A stretch of DNA of 64,000 bases, from positions 62,001-126,000 of the forward strand of contig JBAKBP010001602.1 of NCBI GenBank assembly GCA_037953745.1. Direction: 5' to 3'. The notes under the pieces are model-generated. The model did no database searches. It saw only the letters and a program-made list of their open reading frames with translations, and had not been told where the DNA came from. Source of the stretch: Lithodes maja. Taxonomy: Eukaryota; Arthropoda; Malacostraca; Decapoda; Lithodidae. Each line of letters opens with the position of its first letter. The stretch's first letter is position 1. The position numbers were made by a program, and so were the translations under genes. Shown in pieces: positions 32,881 to 43,667 of this stretch.

Positions 32881-34205
32881 GCCATCTTCAGGTATACATC
32901 ACGATCAGAGCAGACAACTTTAAGAAAAACATAAAAACGCGGATCTTAAAAATTAAGCTAGAAAGTCGTTTAAAATTAAGCAGATACCTGTAGGTATAAC
33001 AAATACTTGAAAATATCTAGTGTCTAAAATAATCGTTTGACGTAAGAAATAGTAGAATAATTCACCAAGAACTATCTCAACAAATAAGCCTAATAAAGAA
33101 TACAGGCAAACATACAGACGTTTACACACTGAATTTGAATTTATCTGACAAATAGTATATCTTATATTTTTTGCAAAGTTAACAGAAAATCAATAGCGAC
33201 ACCTTAAGTCACATAAACATGAAACCTTAAATATAACTTAAATTAAGCCTAATAATGTACAAACACATAAAAAAACATACCCTATTCACTGGACCGTCCT
33301 TTACCACGGAGATATCAGAGCAACCAACATTGAGCTAATAATATACCTACACAGAGTACCAGTAAGACAAAACCATTGCATATCCCCCTCCCCCCCCCCC
33401 CCCCAACTGAAGTACTATGAACTAAGGCTAATTATTGTTGGAAACGTTAAGTTCAGGATTATGCTTCTTTATGAGAAGCTTTTCACCTATTAGCGTATCA
33501 TGCTGATTTCCGAAACGAACAATTATTTTTAAATCTTTTGGTGAAAATGGATGGTCTTCAGCTCGCCAATGATTCCTAATTGCCGAGAAATCCATTGTAT
33601 TTAAAAATTTACCGGTTCTGAAGCTTTTCCAAAAATGTGCTCAAATATCCTCATTCTGAAAGAACGTCCCGAACTTCCCACATACCGAGCCTGACAGCTT
33701 GGACAAGTAAACAAATAAGCGATATTCGAGCACAGTGGTTCTGGCACCCTATCGTTGATAGTAAAGAAGTGTCCTATTTTGAAATCATTCGTGAATACGA
33801 TCTTGAAATCTACCGAGGGGAAATTATTTCTTAATAAATTCAGCACGATTTTTCTAAATTGATAACTCACTTTTCCATAAAAAAGCAATTTAAGGTATTT
33901 TAGCAATTTAGGTACAGTGGTTACAGGTAATCTATCGCCCGATTGTTTCTTACTCAAAAATAAATTTAATATATGATCGAAAATAGCAACCTTTTAATTA
34001 TTCTGTAGAAAGTAATCACTTAATTTGTCTACTATTTCTTACGTCAAACGATTATATTAGACACTGGATATTTTCAAGTAAATATTTGTTTTACGTACCG
34101 GTATCTGCTTATTTTTTCAACAGCGAGTTATTATAAACGACTTTTTAGCTTAATTGTTAAAATCCACGTTTTTATGTTTAACTTAAAGTTGTATTACATC
34201 TCACG
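32880..34205 (-). mobile_element. Penelope-like element fragment with inverted arms
   Basis: A minus-strand GIY-YIG endonuclease end (33434-33990) is flanked by inverted copies of a roughly 170-bp sequence: 32895-33065 and about 34015-34200 (for example ATCGTTTGACGTAAGAAATAG at 33031 and its reverse complement near 34035). Penelope-like elements often carry pseudo-LTRs in direct or inverted arrangement, which fits. The left edge shows the 3'-end motif GATGTATACCTGAAGATGGC on the minus strand, also present at about 36208. The RT domain is absent. The plus-strand poly-C at 33385-33402 lies within it. Confidence 0.65.
33434..33990 (-). pseudogene. Penelope-like GIY-YIG endonuclease C-terminus (frameshifted)
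   Basis: The minus strand encodes LPVTTVPKLLKYLKLLFYGK, then NDRVPEPLCSNIAYLFTC, CPSCQARYVGSS and RSFRMRIFEH, the typical Penelope layout of a CX2C knuckle built into a GIY-YIG nuclease (NIAY and RYVG, catalytic-type Arg and Glu). A frameshift near 33600 is followed in another frame by the expected tail (FSAIRNHWRAEDHPFSPKDL ... ) ending at a stop near 33434. The N-terminal RT is missing, so the copy is dead. In the family this nuclease nicks target DNA for primed reverse transcription. Confidence 0.75.
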
Positions 34206-34529
34206 ATTATACTATTTACTATGCAATCATTATATTGATCTTTTTCCAGGAAACTATACTTTCTGAGGGGGTATTCATTGTAACTCTTTGTAACTTTCCC
34301 CTTCTAAAACCATTGACTCGGGTTCCTTTCCAGCACAAATCTAGCTTACTCTGGCACCTTGTTGTCACCCAAGCACTAATCGTATGACCAATGACGATCA
34401 CGTGTTGTAGAGGTGTTTCGAGGTGACCAGTGGAGGTGTGAGGTGGGGAGAGAGTTTGACAGTGAGATAGACTTTAGCAACGGGCACGAGAACATAGCCC
34501 AGAGATTCCTCTCAATATAGGAAATTCTC

Positions 34530-34628
34530 TATTACTTATTATAGTACATCTGTACTGTATATCTATTACTTATTATAGTACATCTGTACTGTATATCTAT
34601 TATAGTACATCTGTACTGTATATCTATT
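34530..34628. repeat. Short tandem repeat with palindromic unit
   Basis: About three copies of ATTATAGTACATCTGTACTG, the first two separated by a longer spacer; each unit is nearly self-complementary around AGTACATCTGTACT. Confidence 0.8.
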
Positions 34629-35941
34629 CAGTTGTTACTTGAATAAATATCAAAGTTGGTTGGATACCACATTCTTTCCTATTCCCCTTTACCTATATAT
34701 AATAATTATGTATAAGGTATAAGAGGGATGGTGGCGGCGATACAAATATCTACCTAATTAATATAATCTATCATCAACGAGCAGAGAACGAGAGGTGAGA
34801 TCAATCTACACTACAACTTCTACAATCAACCTTTTAGGACCGTATCTCAAAACATCTCCCCTAATATGGTTAACTACATACAAATATAATATTTAACTCC
34901 TAAGGACATCGACACCTTAAGTCATCCTTTCTAAGAGTAAATAGTTAACCCTTATAATAAATATAGGATCGTACAGTTAGTACGTCTTCCTAATCTTAAC
35001 CCCATACTTACAGTGACTGTCAAAAGTCATTTGTAACATATGGTGTACATCATGTGGTCCTTTTTAACATGAAGTGTTAATTTAGGCGAATACACCACGT
35101 ACTTTCGAAGAATTATCCGGTCTACACTACCATTATCCAGCTTCTCCATTGTTTCCTGAGTTTCCTGTTCGATAAAGTCTCTTCAACACAACGAGTTTAT
35201 ACCACTCATTTATCCAGTTCATCTAGCAGCTCTTCTTTCGTTCAACCAGTTCCTGTTCAATAAAATCTCTTCAACAACGAGTTTATACCAGTTCATCTCT
35301 ACGGCGATTCCTGTGTGGGCATCCCACGAATAGGAGTTGGCTGCCGGGAGGCGATGTTAGCGAGAGTGGAGCTTGTGTCAGCAGAGCAGACTCAGCGTGT
35401 GTGTTGATAAACATGGCTGACCTCAGCCCTCGACCACAGCAAAACCTCACCTCACTCCTGATATAGAAAATTGGCTATCTTCACTCCTCACTTAAAGTGT
35501 ATTTTAAAGGTGTGTACAGTGAATATCAAACATCTATATATTTTGTTTCACGGTACAAAATAAATTCGCATGCCTAGCGACAGAAATTCAATTTGCTAAT
35601 TATGACTCATACAATGAGCTTTCCTTGATATGGTATGTTTTCTAACACATGTCAAATCGTCAGTGACATGGCGGTCATTTTATCATGTCGTTCACTCAAA
35701 ACTCCAACTTTTAATCATGTCATGGATATGAGAAGTGGCTCCCCATGATATGATAAAATAAAACTATTTTAGGACTTTAGGAAATACATTTTCCAAGTCA
35801 GTTATCATTTGTTGTCTAAATTTTCTTTCTCCCGCACGTTGAACTAATGCGGTGGAGACAATATTCATTTGGGAACATTCTGTTGTTTTAAAGTGATTCT
35901 AGTGTTCATTAATTGAACACTTTTCTTATTTTTTGTTTACA

Positions 35942-36003
35942 GGTGTTCGAGTTGCTTATGCCTAAATGTCGATTTCGAATTTATCTCGCAGGCGGCGGCC
36001 AAG
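35942..36003 (+). other. Exon-like segment with consensus splice sites (weak candidate)
   Basis: TTTTTTGTTTACAG precedes and AAG|GTAATT follows a 62-bp segment that contains GC-rich GCAGGCGGCGGCC. All its sense frames are short and I cannot connect it to a product. It could belong to an untranslated exon or be chance. Confidence 0.15.
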
Positions 36004-36139
36004 GTAATTGAGTATCTTTGTTTAATTTCTTATAAGTGCGTTGTTTCAACATCTTTATTGTACATACAGTGTAATTTTGTTTTTTTTAACATCAATTTTG
36101 GATTTCTAACGAGTTAGAGATTCCATCTTAATTCTTTTC

Positions 36140-36290
36140 TTTGACACTGTACAATGACTGTCAAAAGTCATTTGTAACAGTTGTCTGTTCTGTTTTTAGG
36201 ATCATGATGTATACCTGAAGATGGCTGTTTGTTGATAGCCGAAAATTCGTGTAATAAAGGTGGTATTGTTTGGAGTACTGTCCCTATTGT
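36140..36290 (+). mobile_element. Penelope-like 3'-end fragment
   Basis: GATGTATACCTGAAGATGGC, followed by a stem-loop-like GGCTGTTTGTTGATAGCC, GAAAATTCG and an AATAAA, resembles Penelope-like 3' ends. It shares the block from TTGTCTG to GAAGATGGCTG with the minus strand of 32879-32925. Confidence 0.5.
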
Positions 36291-36299
36291 TTATGCTGT

Positions 36300-36324
36300 T
36301 ATATACATATATATATATATATAT
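36300..36324. repeat. (TA)n at left edge of segmental duplication
   Basis: Short TA repeat directly before the first copy of the duplicated segment. A longer (TA)n sits at the same place before the second copy. Confidence 0.85.
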
Positions 36325-36778
36325 GTTAACCACTTCACTTGTAATTACGTTTCGAACAGCAGATTATAATGTCCTTATGTATTGCGTTATGTATAGACAT
36401 TATATAACACAATCATATAAATAGTGGGCTAGCCACTAAATGTAATACTATGTTATATATCTTAATTTATGTTTTCCATAGTATCCATATTCCATATTAA
36501 TGATTAATAATGATCTCGATTTTCATGTACATGTACATGATATAAGACTTCCTCTATTTACTATAGCCAATAGAAGTGCCTGAATACCCTATGTTCTTTT
36601 TCATAACAAGTGCAATGCTAAACTTAGGTTTGCGAATATACGCTGTGCAAAATATATTGCATTAAATAAATAAATGAACGATTGCATTATTTTTACCTGG
36701 TGGTTTTATTTAACAAAAGCAAACAATAAAGACACAAGAGATTTACAGATTCATCATACTGAATCAATAATGTTTCAG

Positions 36779-37235
36779 GTGCCCTGCAGGGTACAAGGTG
36801 TGTAGACTGGGCAAGACTGGGATTCGGCATGCCCTGAACACGAACATTTACAATAGGCATGATCCTGTTGATGTAATGTACCACTTTAGTGAGAACATGG
36901 CGTGTGTGGGGGTGTCCCGGGACCCCAGTGTAACCTGTGACACTCCGGTGGATCTGGACAACATACCCTTCGCTGGGGACGAGGACCTACCCGTCTCCTG
37001 GATCCTGTCTGTTCTGCACGGGAGTCTGGGAATGCTGAAGACACGGAAGGAGTATACGAGAAGAGGACTTGGATCTCTGGTGACAATTGTGGCCGCCAGG
37101 TTGTTAGCCGACCAGGAGTTTACTCCTCAGGCGTTTGTAGTTTACAATAATACGACATCCCTCAATTTCTTTAGTAATTTACGTGGTTGGGTTAAGAATC
37201 ATAGGACTGGCTGGATTCAAACTCATGACAATTAG
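36779..37235 (+). CDS. Partial GNAT acyltransferase (GLYAT-like), C-terminal exon
   Basis: Open from a possible splice acceptor (TGTTTCAG at 36771-36778) to a TAG after HDN, about 152 codons. It reads CPAGYKVCRLGK, then NIPFAGDEDLPVSWILSV, then the acetyl-CoA-binding part SLGMLKTRKEYTRRGLGSLV and AFVVYNNTTSLNFFSNLRGW, matching the C-terminal GNAT half of arthropod glycine-N-acyltransferase-like (FR47-type) proteins. The usual R at the start of the RxxGxG loop is T here (TRRGLG). No upstream exon is recognised in the window; the acceptor is not strong. AATAAA occurs near 37756. It could be a real terminal exon or a duplicated gene scrap; intact reading compared with its broken twin (43668-45864) favours the former slightly. 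Confidence 0.6.
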
Positions 37236-39247
37236 TTAAGTTTGAAAATGACACACAATATTTTAAAGATAATCTAATCCTGTATGCTTTAAGTTAGTTA
37301 TATCTCAGTCTTGTGTGATTATTTATCTTCAATGTTACTCTCGGTATTGACATTATGTTAGACCTGAACTAATATTTCAGATTCAATTGTGTATTATTTA
37401 ACCAAATTGAAAGGGGAGAGTTTTACCTCTCTTTGAATTGCTTGGTGATTTACCTTATATAGAATGTTGTTATAATTAAATTAATGTCCCGTACATTCTG
37501 TCATTCTCTGTTTGTAACCATAAGCATTTCGGATATACTGAATGCTATACACATTATTATAGCTTTCAATGCAGCATATTGCAACATGTGTGTGCATAAT
37601 ATACAACCAAGGTATCTACATATCAACGCAATCCACATACATAATATTAAGCAATTCCAATGATGATATTTTCTTTGTCCATTTACGTAAAATAAAGGTG
37701 AACATTAATGGCAATATATGAATTTTACAAGTCAGTCGAGCATGTAATTGTAGAACAATAAAGACTTTATGATGCAATATTATTTATGATTAATGGTGTA
37801 AAGTTAATTAACTAGCTTAATAACTGCTGTGCCAATAACTTCAAACAGGGTTCTTATAGTACTCAGGTGGAGAATGAGAACACAGGATAATATATACATA
37901 AATCTACTTCGTTTGTATGTATGGTTACATAAACAACAGACAAAACATAGGATAAATATGAGAAATATATATACAATATGGAGAGCGGGAAGATGCCAAT
38001 AACAACTGGGTCTGAGTACTTCAATCACTATGTTAATAAAAGGTGAGAAGAAAGACAAAATTTGGTCTCCTTCTTGGGCTAAGGGTGTCGTCAGGAGTGT
38101 CACTGGCTGCTACTTCTGCAGCCCGGTATTGCCAGGTGGGCGTCTTCTTCACGTCAGTCAGTTCAGGGGTCGGGTACTGGATCATTCTCCTTCAGCTTCG
38201 ACGTCTATTTCCTTGGTAATATAGGTAGCGGCTCTGGGTCCTGGGAGGGGCGTCTTTCTGCCACTATGCCAGAGTCTTCAGTAGCTCCTTCTCCCAGTGT
38301 GTGAATAGGTCATTGAAGTGGCTATCGGGCTTCTCCAGAGTATGGCCATATACTGTATAAGGGACCTCAACTCTAGGACTTCAGGTCAATTGGCTATTCA
38401 TGGTGAGTTCACAGGTGGCTGCAGCAAGTGAGAGGCAAGGTTGTCCAGATTATTCTCTTTCGATCAGTTCATACATTGTCTTTCTTTATGTCTCTGGTGA
38501 TTGGAAATCCTGTCCAGCAATTTTGATACCATTTCCCTTCGTGTAATTTGACTGGTTATCTGTGAAGTACTTATAAACATATACTGTATATTATTATGGC
38601 CCGTGGAAAGTTTTAAACTTCAATTCATTCTTCGTCAGGCTAAACAGGTTCACAATCCCTTGAGACAATCCTCATGCGATTTACTGCTCAACTTGGGAAT
38701 GTTTTTTGTAACCTATTTCTGAACCCTGTCCAATCATTTAACTTCCTTTATTAAATATGGTGACCAAAATTGAACACAGTAATCCAAGAGAGGTCGGACC
38801 AATTATTTATATAACAGTAGACTTATATTTTTTTAGATTTGAATTAACATGACCTTCCAATCATTTCAGCTATTATTCTTGTGATCGCTTCATAGATGTG
38901 GGAACTGAGTTTAAGTTGCTATACACTACAACACTCATTTGTTTTTTACTTCTGTCGCACATTTACTTGGGATGCATTCATTTAATGTTGTAATATGCAT
39001 TTTATCTCTTGCTTTCAATATGTAGCACTTGACATTCTTTAATGTTAAAGCCCATTTTCTATAATTCAGGCCAGTTTATCCCTCTCGCTATCCTGTGGAC
39101 TCAGGGATTGCCGAATAGCATTCAGAAAAAGAGTTCACTCAATCTTATAATTACCTCTCCAAAATTAGTTTTCTGCCCACAGCTAACTCAAAGACAACTG
39201 CAGAGGTTGAAGTAACTAAACTAAAGGTTTCTAAACACCCTTGATGG
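37236..39247. other. Unassigned AT-rich segment of the duplication
   Basis: No feature is firmly recognised. The minus strand at about 38265-38335 reads a coding-like peptide (EKPDSHFNDLFTHWEKELL) and nearby 38050-38190 another in a different frame (YPTPELTDVKKTPTWQYR). Both are broken by stops, so this may be a decayed gene or element fragment. The same sequence is at 45865-47873. Confidence 0.3.
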
Positions 39248-39535
39248 TCAGAAAGGCTTTAAAGTATCCCAGAATAGGCTTAAATCGCGTTCTGTGCGTG
39301 AAAGGGTTACTAGTTTATGTAAGTGTTTCTGGAGTATTGTATTTATAGTGTTTTCCTCCATATGTTCGACTATATTGGTTTTATTTAACGCTTCCATAAA
39401 TTTACAAACTACAGAAGTCAAGTTAATATGCCGATTGTTTGCAAGATATGATTTATTTCCTCCCTTGACTTGGCAAGTGCGCAAAGTGGTAAAAATGAAC
39501 TTATCCCTGGTGCGGGAATACTGCCAAAAATACAA
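39248..39535 (-). pseudogene. CR1/L2-like LINE reverse transcriptase scrap
   Basis: The minus strand reads VKGGNKSYLANNRHINLTSVVCKFMEAL and continues ...IVEHMEENTI, resembling the block KGDKS..NYRPISLTSV.CK.ME of CR1/L2-type RTs. It is short and lacks the catalytic box. Copy two is at 47874-48161. Confidence 0.5.
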
Positions 39536-39639
39536 CTTTCGAAAAACTGGTTAGAAATTACATCAATTCACTCATTCATCACGAGTATATTGTTTGTACA
39601 GAAATTATGTGGGAATAGCGATGTTGTGGTCTATACATG

Positions 39640-41440
39640 CAAGGTTGGCACGCGTTGGCCCAGTACGGCCACCCAATCCTCCTAGCTGGCGGCGCTTGTG
39701 GCACTTTGGCACTGACCGGGGACTCTCGTAGAGTGCTGAACGCATTACCGAGGTAATCCTATCGGGCATGGAAGCATACATTCCATTCTCTTTCTCTCAG
39801 ACTAATGCAAACAAATCTTGGTTTACTCACACCTGTTCTACTGCTGTCCGCAATAAGAAGGAAGCATCAAAATGGTACCGACGCTATAAAACTCCAAAAT
39901 GTTGTTCTTCCTATGTTTCTGCCCGGAATCAAACCAAATTTGTTCTTCGACTTGCCAAACACTCTTTCATCAATAATAAATGCACTGAACTATCCAACTC
40001 TAGCTCTTCCCAAGCTTTCTGGCATCTAACCAAAAACCTCTCCAACAATTTCTCTTCCTCGTCTTTCCCTCCCCTTTCCCACTCTGATGGCACAACCATC
40101 ACTTCTTCCTCTGACAAAGCTAAACTCTTCACTCAAACTCCTGCTAGATACTCCACCTTGGATGATTCCGGTGCTATTCCTCCCTCTCCACCCTCGTCTC
40201 TCCAACTTATGCCAAATATCCTAATCTCTTCTAAAGATGTACTTACTACCCTCTATGGGCTTAATACTAAGAAGGCGTACGGTCCGGACGGTGTTCCTCC
40301 TGTTGTACTAAAAAACTGTGCTTCCGTGCTGACTCCCTGCCTAGGCAAACTCTTTCTTCTCTAACGTCTTCCCTTCATGCTGGAATTTTGCTCTCATTCA
40401 ACCCGTCCGAAAGAAGGGGGACTGCTCTAAACCTCCAACTATCATCCAATTGCTCTCATCTCTTGTATTTCTAAAGTTTTTGAAACTATTCTTGCTACCA
40501 AATTTCTTAAGCATTTCTCTTCTCATAATCTGCTCTCAGATCGCCAGTATGGCTTCCTTAAAGGTCGCTCTACTGGTGATCTTCTTTCATATCTTACTAA
40601 ATCTTGGTCATCCTCCTATTGGGACTTCGGTGATACTTTTTCTATTGCACTAGACATATCGAAAGCCTTCGATAGAGTCTGGCACAAATCTTTAATTTCT
40701 AAACTACCCTCCTTTGGTTTGTATCCCTCCATCTGTGCCTTTGTCTCTAATTTCCTTTCCGGCCATTCCATTGCTGCTGCGGTTGTAGACAGCCATCACT
40801 GACTTCCTCACCCTATCAACTCCGGTGTTCCTCAGGGCTCTGTCCTATCTCCTATTCCCTTTCTAATTTTCATAAATTATCTTCTCAACTGTACCTCAAG
40901 TCCCATCCATTCATACTCAGATGACTCAACTTTACACTACTCAATTAGTTTTCCAGAACGCCCCAGCCAGCAATCCCTCAAAGACAAATGTAATAAAGCC
41001 ATAGAACACTTAAATTCTGATCTAACTACTATTTCCAATTGGGGCAGAGAAAACCTTGTTACCTTTAATGCTTCCAAAACCCAATTTCTCCATCTATCAA
41101 CCCATCCAGAATTCCCAGCGGACTATCCCTTATTCTTCAACAATACAAATATCAATCCTTCATCTTCTCTCAATATTCTTGGTGTCTCTTTTTCTTCTGC
41201 TTTCATTTGGAACGACCATATTACCAGTCTTGCTAAGGCAGCATCCCAGAAGCTGGGTGTGCTCAACCGCCTCAGGGGGTTCTTTACCCCTGCACAGTTT
41301 TATGCTCTGTACAGGGGCACAGTGCGTCCTTGTATTGAGTATTGTTCACATGTGTGGGGAGGTTCCTCTCACACCGCTCTCCTAGACAAAATTGAAAGGA
41401 AGGCCTTTCGTATCATTAACTCAAGTCCACTCACCAACTC
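39640..41440 (+). pseudogene. Jockey-like LINE ORF2 fragment (RT), copy 1
   Basis: Several frames together give a non-LTR retrotransposon ORF2 without endonuclease: linker (WFTHTCSTAVRNKKEASKWY), KKAYGPDGVPPVVLKN, SNYHPIALISCISKVFE-like, DRQYGFLKGRSTGDLLSYLT, ALDISKAFDRVWHKSL, SGVPQGSVLSP, then the catalytic region degraded to SYSDDSTLHYS in place of YADD, and the thumb (QKLGVLNRLRGFF, CIEYCSHVWGG). Frameshifts and stops break it. The clade is not determined beyond a jockey/CR1-type RT. It ends abruptly at LTNS. Confidence 0.75.
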
Positions 41441-41626
41441 GTGATGACTCTCCGTTACTCGTGCGGACTCTTGATTGAACACGTGTTGACTCGTATTGAC
41501 TCGTGTTACACTCGTGTTGACTCAGGATCGGTTGCTACTCGTGTAGTAATCGGCCTCCAGCAACGCCGATAATCGACGAGTGTCAATCGTGTTGGACTCG
41601 GGCACCGACTCGTCTATGTGTGAACC
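41441..41626. mobile_element. Possible MITE fragment inside LINE
   Basis: About 190 bp rich in repeated ACTCGTG and GACTCG motifs, ending CTATGTGTGAACC (GGTTCACACA read inward), like Harbinger-type termini. The left terminus is not recognised. The LINE sequence on its two sides is not continuous: the right side restarts at an earlier LINE position. Copy two is at 50061-50255. Confidence 0.35.
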
Positions 41627-42470
41627 ATGCTTTTATTACACTACTCAATTAGTTTTCCAGAACGCCCCAGCCAGCAATCCCTCAAAAACAAACATAATGA
41701 AGCCATACAATATTCATCTTCTGATCTAACTACTATTTCCAATTGGGGCAGAGAAAACCTTGTTGCCTTTAATATGCATCCAAAACCCAATTTCTCTATC
41801 TATCTACCCGTCCGGACCTCCCAGAGGATTATCCCTTATCTTTCAACAATACAACAATCAATCCTTCATGTTCTCTCAATATTCTTCTGCTCTAATTTGC
41901 TAAGGGAGCCTCCCAGAAGCTGGGTTTCTTTACCCCTGCACAGCTTCTTGCTCTGTACAGGGGCACAGTGCGCCCTTGTGTTGAGTATTTTTCACATGTG
42001 TGGGGTGGATCCTCTCACACCGCACTCCTAGAGAAAGTAGAATTGAAGTCCTTTCGTATCATAAACTCCCGTCCACTCACCAACTCTCTGTATTCTCTCT
42101 CTCTTCGCCACAATGTTGCATCTCTCTTGCTACGCTATTCTATCACTACTACAAAAATCAGTGTTCATCAGAGCTCTCCCATTGTATACTACCTCCTCTA
42201 CGTAGGTCACGTTGTACCCGTCTTGCAACACAATCCCACCCCTACTCTGTGCAACTCTCCAACCCAAGAATGAAATATTACTCTCAGTGTTTCTTCTATT
42301 CAACAGCTGAGCTCTGCAACTCTCTCCTAGAATCTGTCTTTCCTTCTTCCTATGACTTCACTCTTCCTGTCGCTCTTTCAACTCTCTGGGAGGCACTTGC
42401 AACAGGCAGTTCAGGCTTTTGTCTCCCTCACTCACATAGAAAGAACAAAAAGTTATATACAGTATATACC
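41627..42470 (+). pseudogene. Jockey-like LINE fragment, RT thumb and C-terminus
   Basis: Repeats the LINE region from YSISFPERPSQQSL onward with internal deletions, then WGGSSHTALLEKV, FRIINSRPLTNSL and the family C-terminal tail (SVQLSNPRMKYYSQCFF in another frame). It ends just before a (TA)n tract, a typical LINE 3' microsatellite tail. The AATT at about 42040 is the unoccupied form of the B2 insertion site in copy two. Confidence 0.7.
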
Positions 42471-42471
42471 G

Positions 42472-42488
42472 ATATATATATATATATA

Positions 42489-42549
<61 letters not shown>
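42472..42549. repeat. (TA)n microsatellite at LINE 3' end
   Basis: Long TA repeat between two converging LINE 3' ends. Tyr/Ile open frames across it are artefacts. Copy two is at 59493-59587. Confidence 0.9.
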
Positions 42550-42553
<4 letters not shown>

Positions 42554-42571
42554 ATATATGTTTGTGTGTTT

Positions 42572-42652
42572 TTATACTATCAGCCGGGCTCGCACCACCG
42601 ATAGTTAGGACAATTGGCATTGCTTTAACCAACTCTACAACGGCGTGATAAA
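42572..42652 (-). repeat. tRNA-like SINE head
   Basis: Minus strand: A-box-like TTGTAGAGTTGGTTAAAGC and, about 30 bp later, B-box-like GGTGCGAGCCC (one mismatch to GGTTCGANNCC). The spacing is tRNA-like but the stems are poor, so a SINE promoter is more likely than a tRNA gene. Duplicated at 59610-59690. Confidence 0.5.
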
Positions 42653-43110
42653 GGATAAAGGACCTTTTCCTATTTATAAATAGGAGAAGGGAAATCCTAC
42701 TTGGAGAATGTATTTCAATTCATAAACATGTCGTAAGAACCATATTCCAGGATACCATACAGAGATTTATACAAGTACCCCCCACGCAACTCGAGTTGAA
42801 ATGTATTTAATTTAATTCTAACCCAACCACGACTCTCGGTGGTTCCAGCCAGGTTGAGAGTATAAAACATTTAGTAGCTCATGTGTATTTGGGAGATATA
42901 CTTTATTATTGTGGTCTATGTGTATGAAGGAGACAAAAGGCAAGTTGCCTGTAGCGAGTGCCTCCCCCAAAGCCAAAAGAGTGACAAAGCCAAATTCAAG
43001 GGATGTTGAAGTCATAATCCCTGGACACACGAAGTTCGAAGCAGTCTAAGTCATAGGATGAAGGAAAGAGTGATTAAGGGCGAGAGTTCATTTGTTGAGT
43101 AGAAGAAAGA
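42653..43110 (-). pseudogene. Minus-strand LINE 3' end
   Basis: The minus strand reads LGEALATGNLPFVSFIHID, matching the plus LINE tail LWEALATGSSGFCLPHSHR. It is the 3' end of the same LINE family in opposite orientation; the corresponding upstream part is only preserved next to copy two (59691-60725 and beyond). 42653-42810 appears to be its untranslated tail. Confidence 0.6.
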
Positions 43111-43138
43111 CAGAACATATGCCAATTCTTAGGTTGGA

Positions 43139-43148
43139 TATATTAGGT

Positions 43149-43214
<66 letters not shown>
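43139..43214. repeat. (TA)n at the duplication junction
   Basis: TA repeat exactly between the end of copy 1 (TTCTTAGGTTGGA) and the start of copy 2 (TTAACCACTTCAC). Confidence 0.9.
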
Positions 43215-43218
<4 letters not shown>

Positions 43219-43667
43219 CCACTTCACTTGTAATTACGTTTCGAACAGCAGATTATAATGTCCTTATGTATTGCGTTATGTATAGACATTATATAACCCA
43301 ATCATATAAATAGTGGGCTAGCCACTAAATGTAATACTATGTTATATATCTTAATCTATGTTTTCCATAGTATCCATATTCAATAATATTGACTAATAAT
43401 GATCTCGATTTTCATGTACATGTACATGATATAAGACTTCCTCTATTTACTATAGCCAATAGAAGTGCCTGAATACCCTATGTTCTTTTTCATAACAAGT
43501 GCAATGCTAAACTTAGGTTTGCGAATATACGCTGTGCAAAATATATTGCATTAAATAAATAAATGAACGATTGCATTATTTTTACCTGGTGGTTTTATTT
43601 AACAAAAACAAACAATAAAGACACAAGAGATTTACAGATTCATCATACTGAATCAATAATGTGTCAG

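Larger units (their letters stand above)
34206..36120. other. Unassigned region with local duplications
   Basis: No gene is recognised. Visible structure: a tandem repeat at 34530-34628; a locally duplicated block (TTCCTGTTC[G/A]ATAAA ... CGAGTTTATACCA) at about 35167-35210 and 35246-35290; a GC-richer stretch 35290-35460. TGACTGTCAAAAGTCATTTG at about 35011-35035 recurs at 36152, next to a Penelope-like end. An exon-like segment 35942-36003 is listed separately. Confidence 0.35.
36326..43138. repeat. Segmental tandem duplication, copy 1 (6.8 kb)
   Basis: Starts TTAACCACTTCACTT and ends ...TTCTTAGGTTGGA. It aligns along its whole length with 43215-60175 once the hAT-like element and B2, each with its target duplication, are removed: 6813 bp against about 6829 bp. 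The copies differ by scattered substitutions and small indels. Contents: GNAT exon, CR1-like scrap, LINE, MITE-like piece, (TA)n, SINE-like tRNA piece and a minus LINE end. Confidence 0.92.

Noticed and set aside
32340..32993. Proline- and glycine-rich open frames
   Set aside because: They are translations of the C-rich minisatellite on either strand.
38030..38340. Conserved minus-strand coding gene near 38050-38335
   Set aside because: Coding-like patches lie in different frames and are broken by stops in both duplicate copies; no family recognised.
42352..42648. Tyr/Ile-rich frames over TA repeats
   Set aside because: Simple-sequence artefacts; only the LINE tail before them is real homology.
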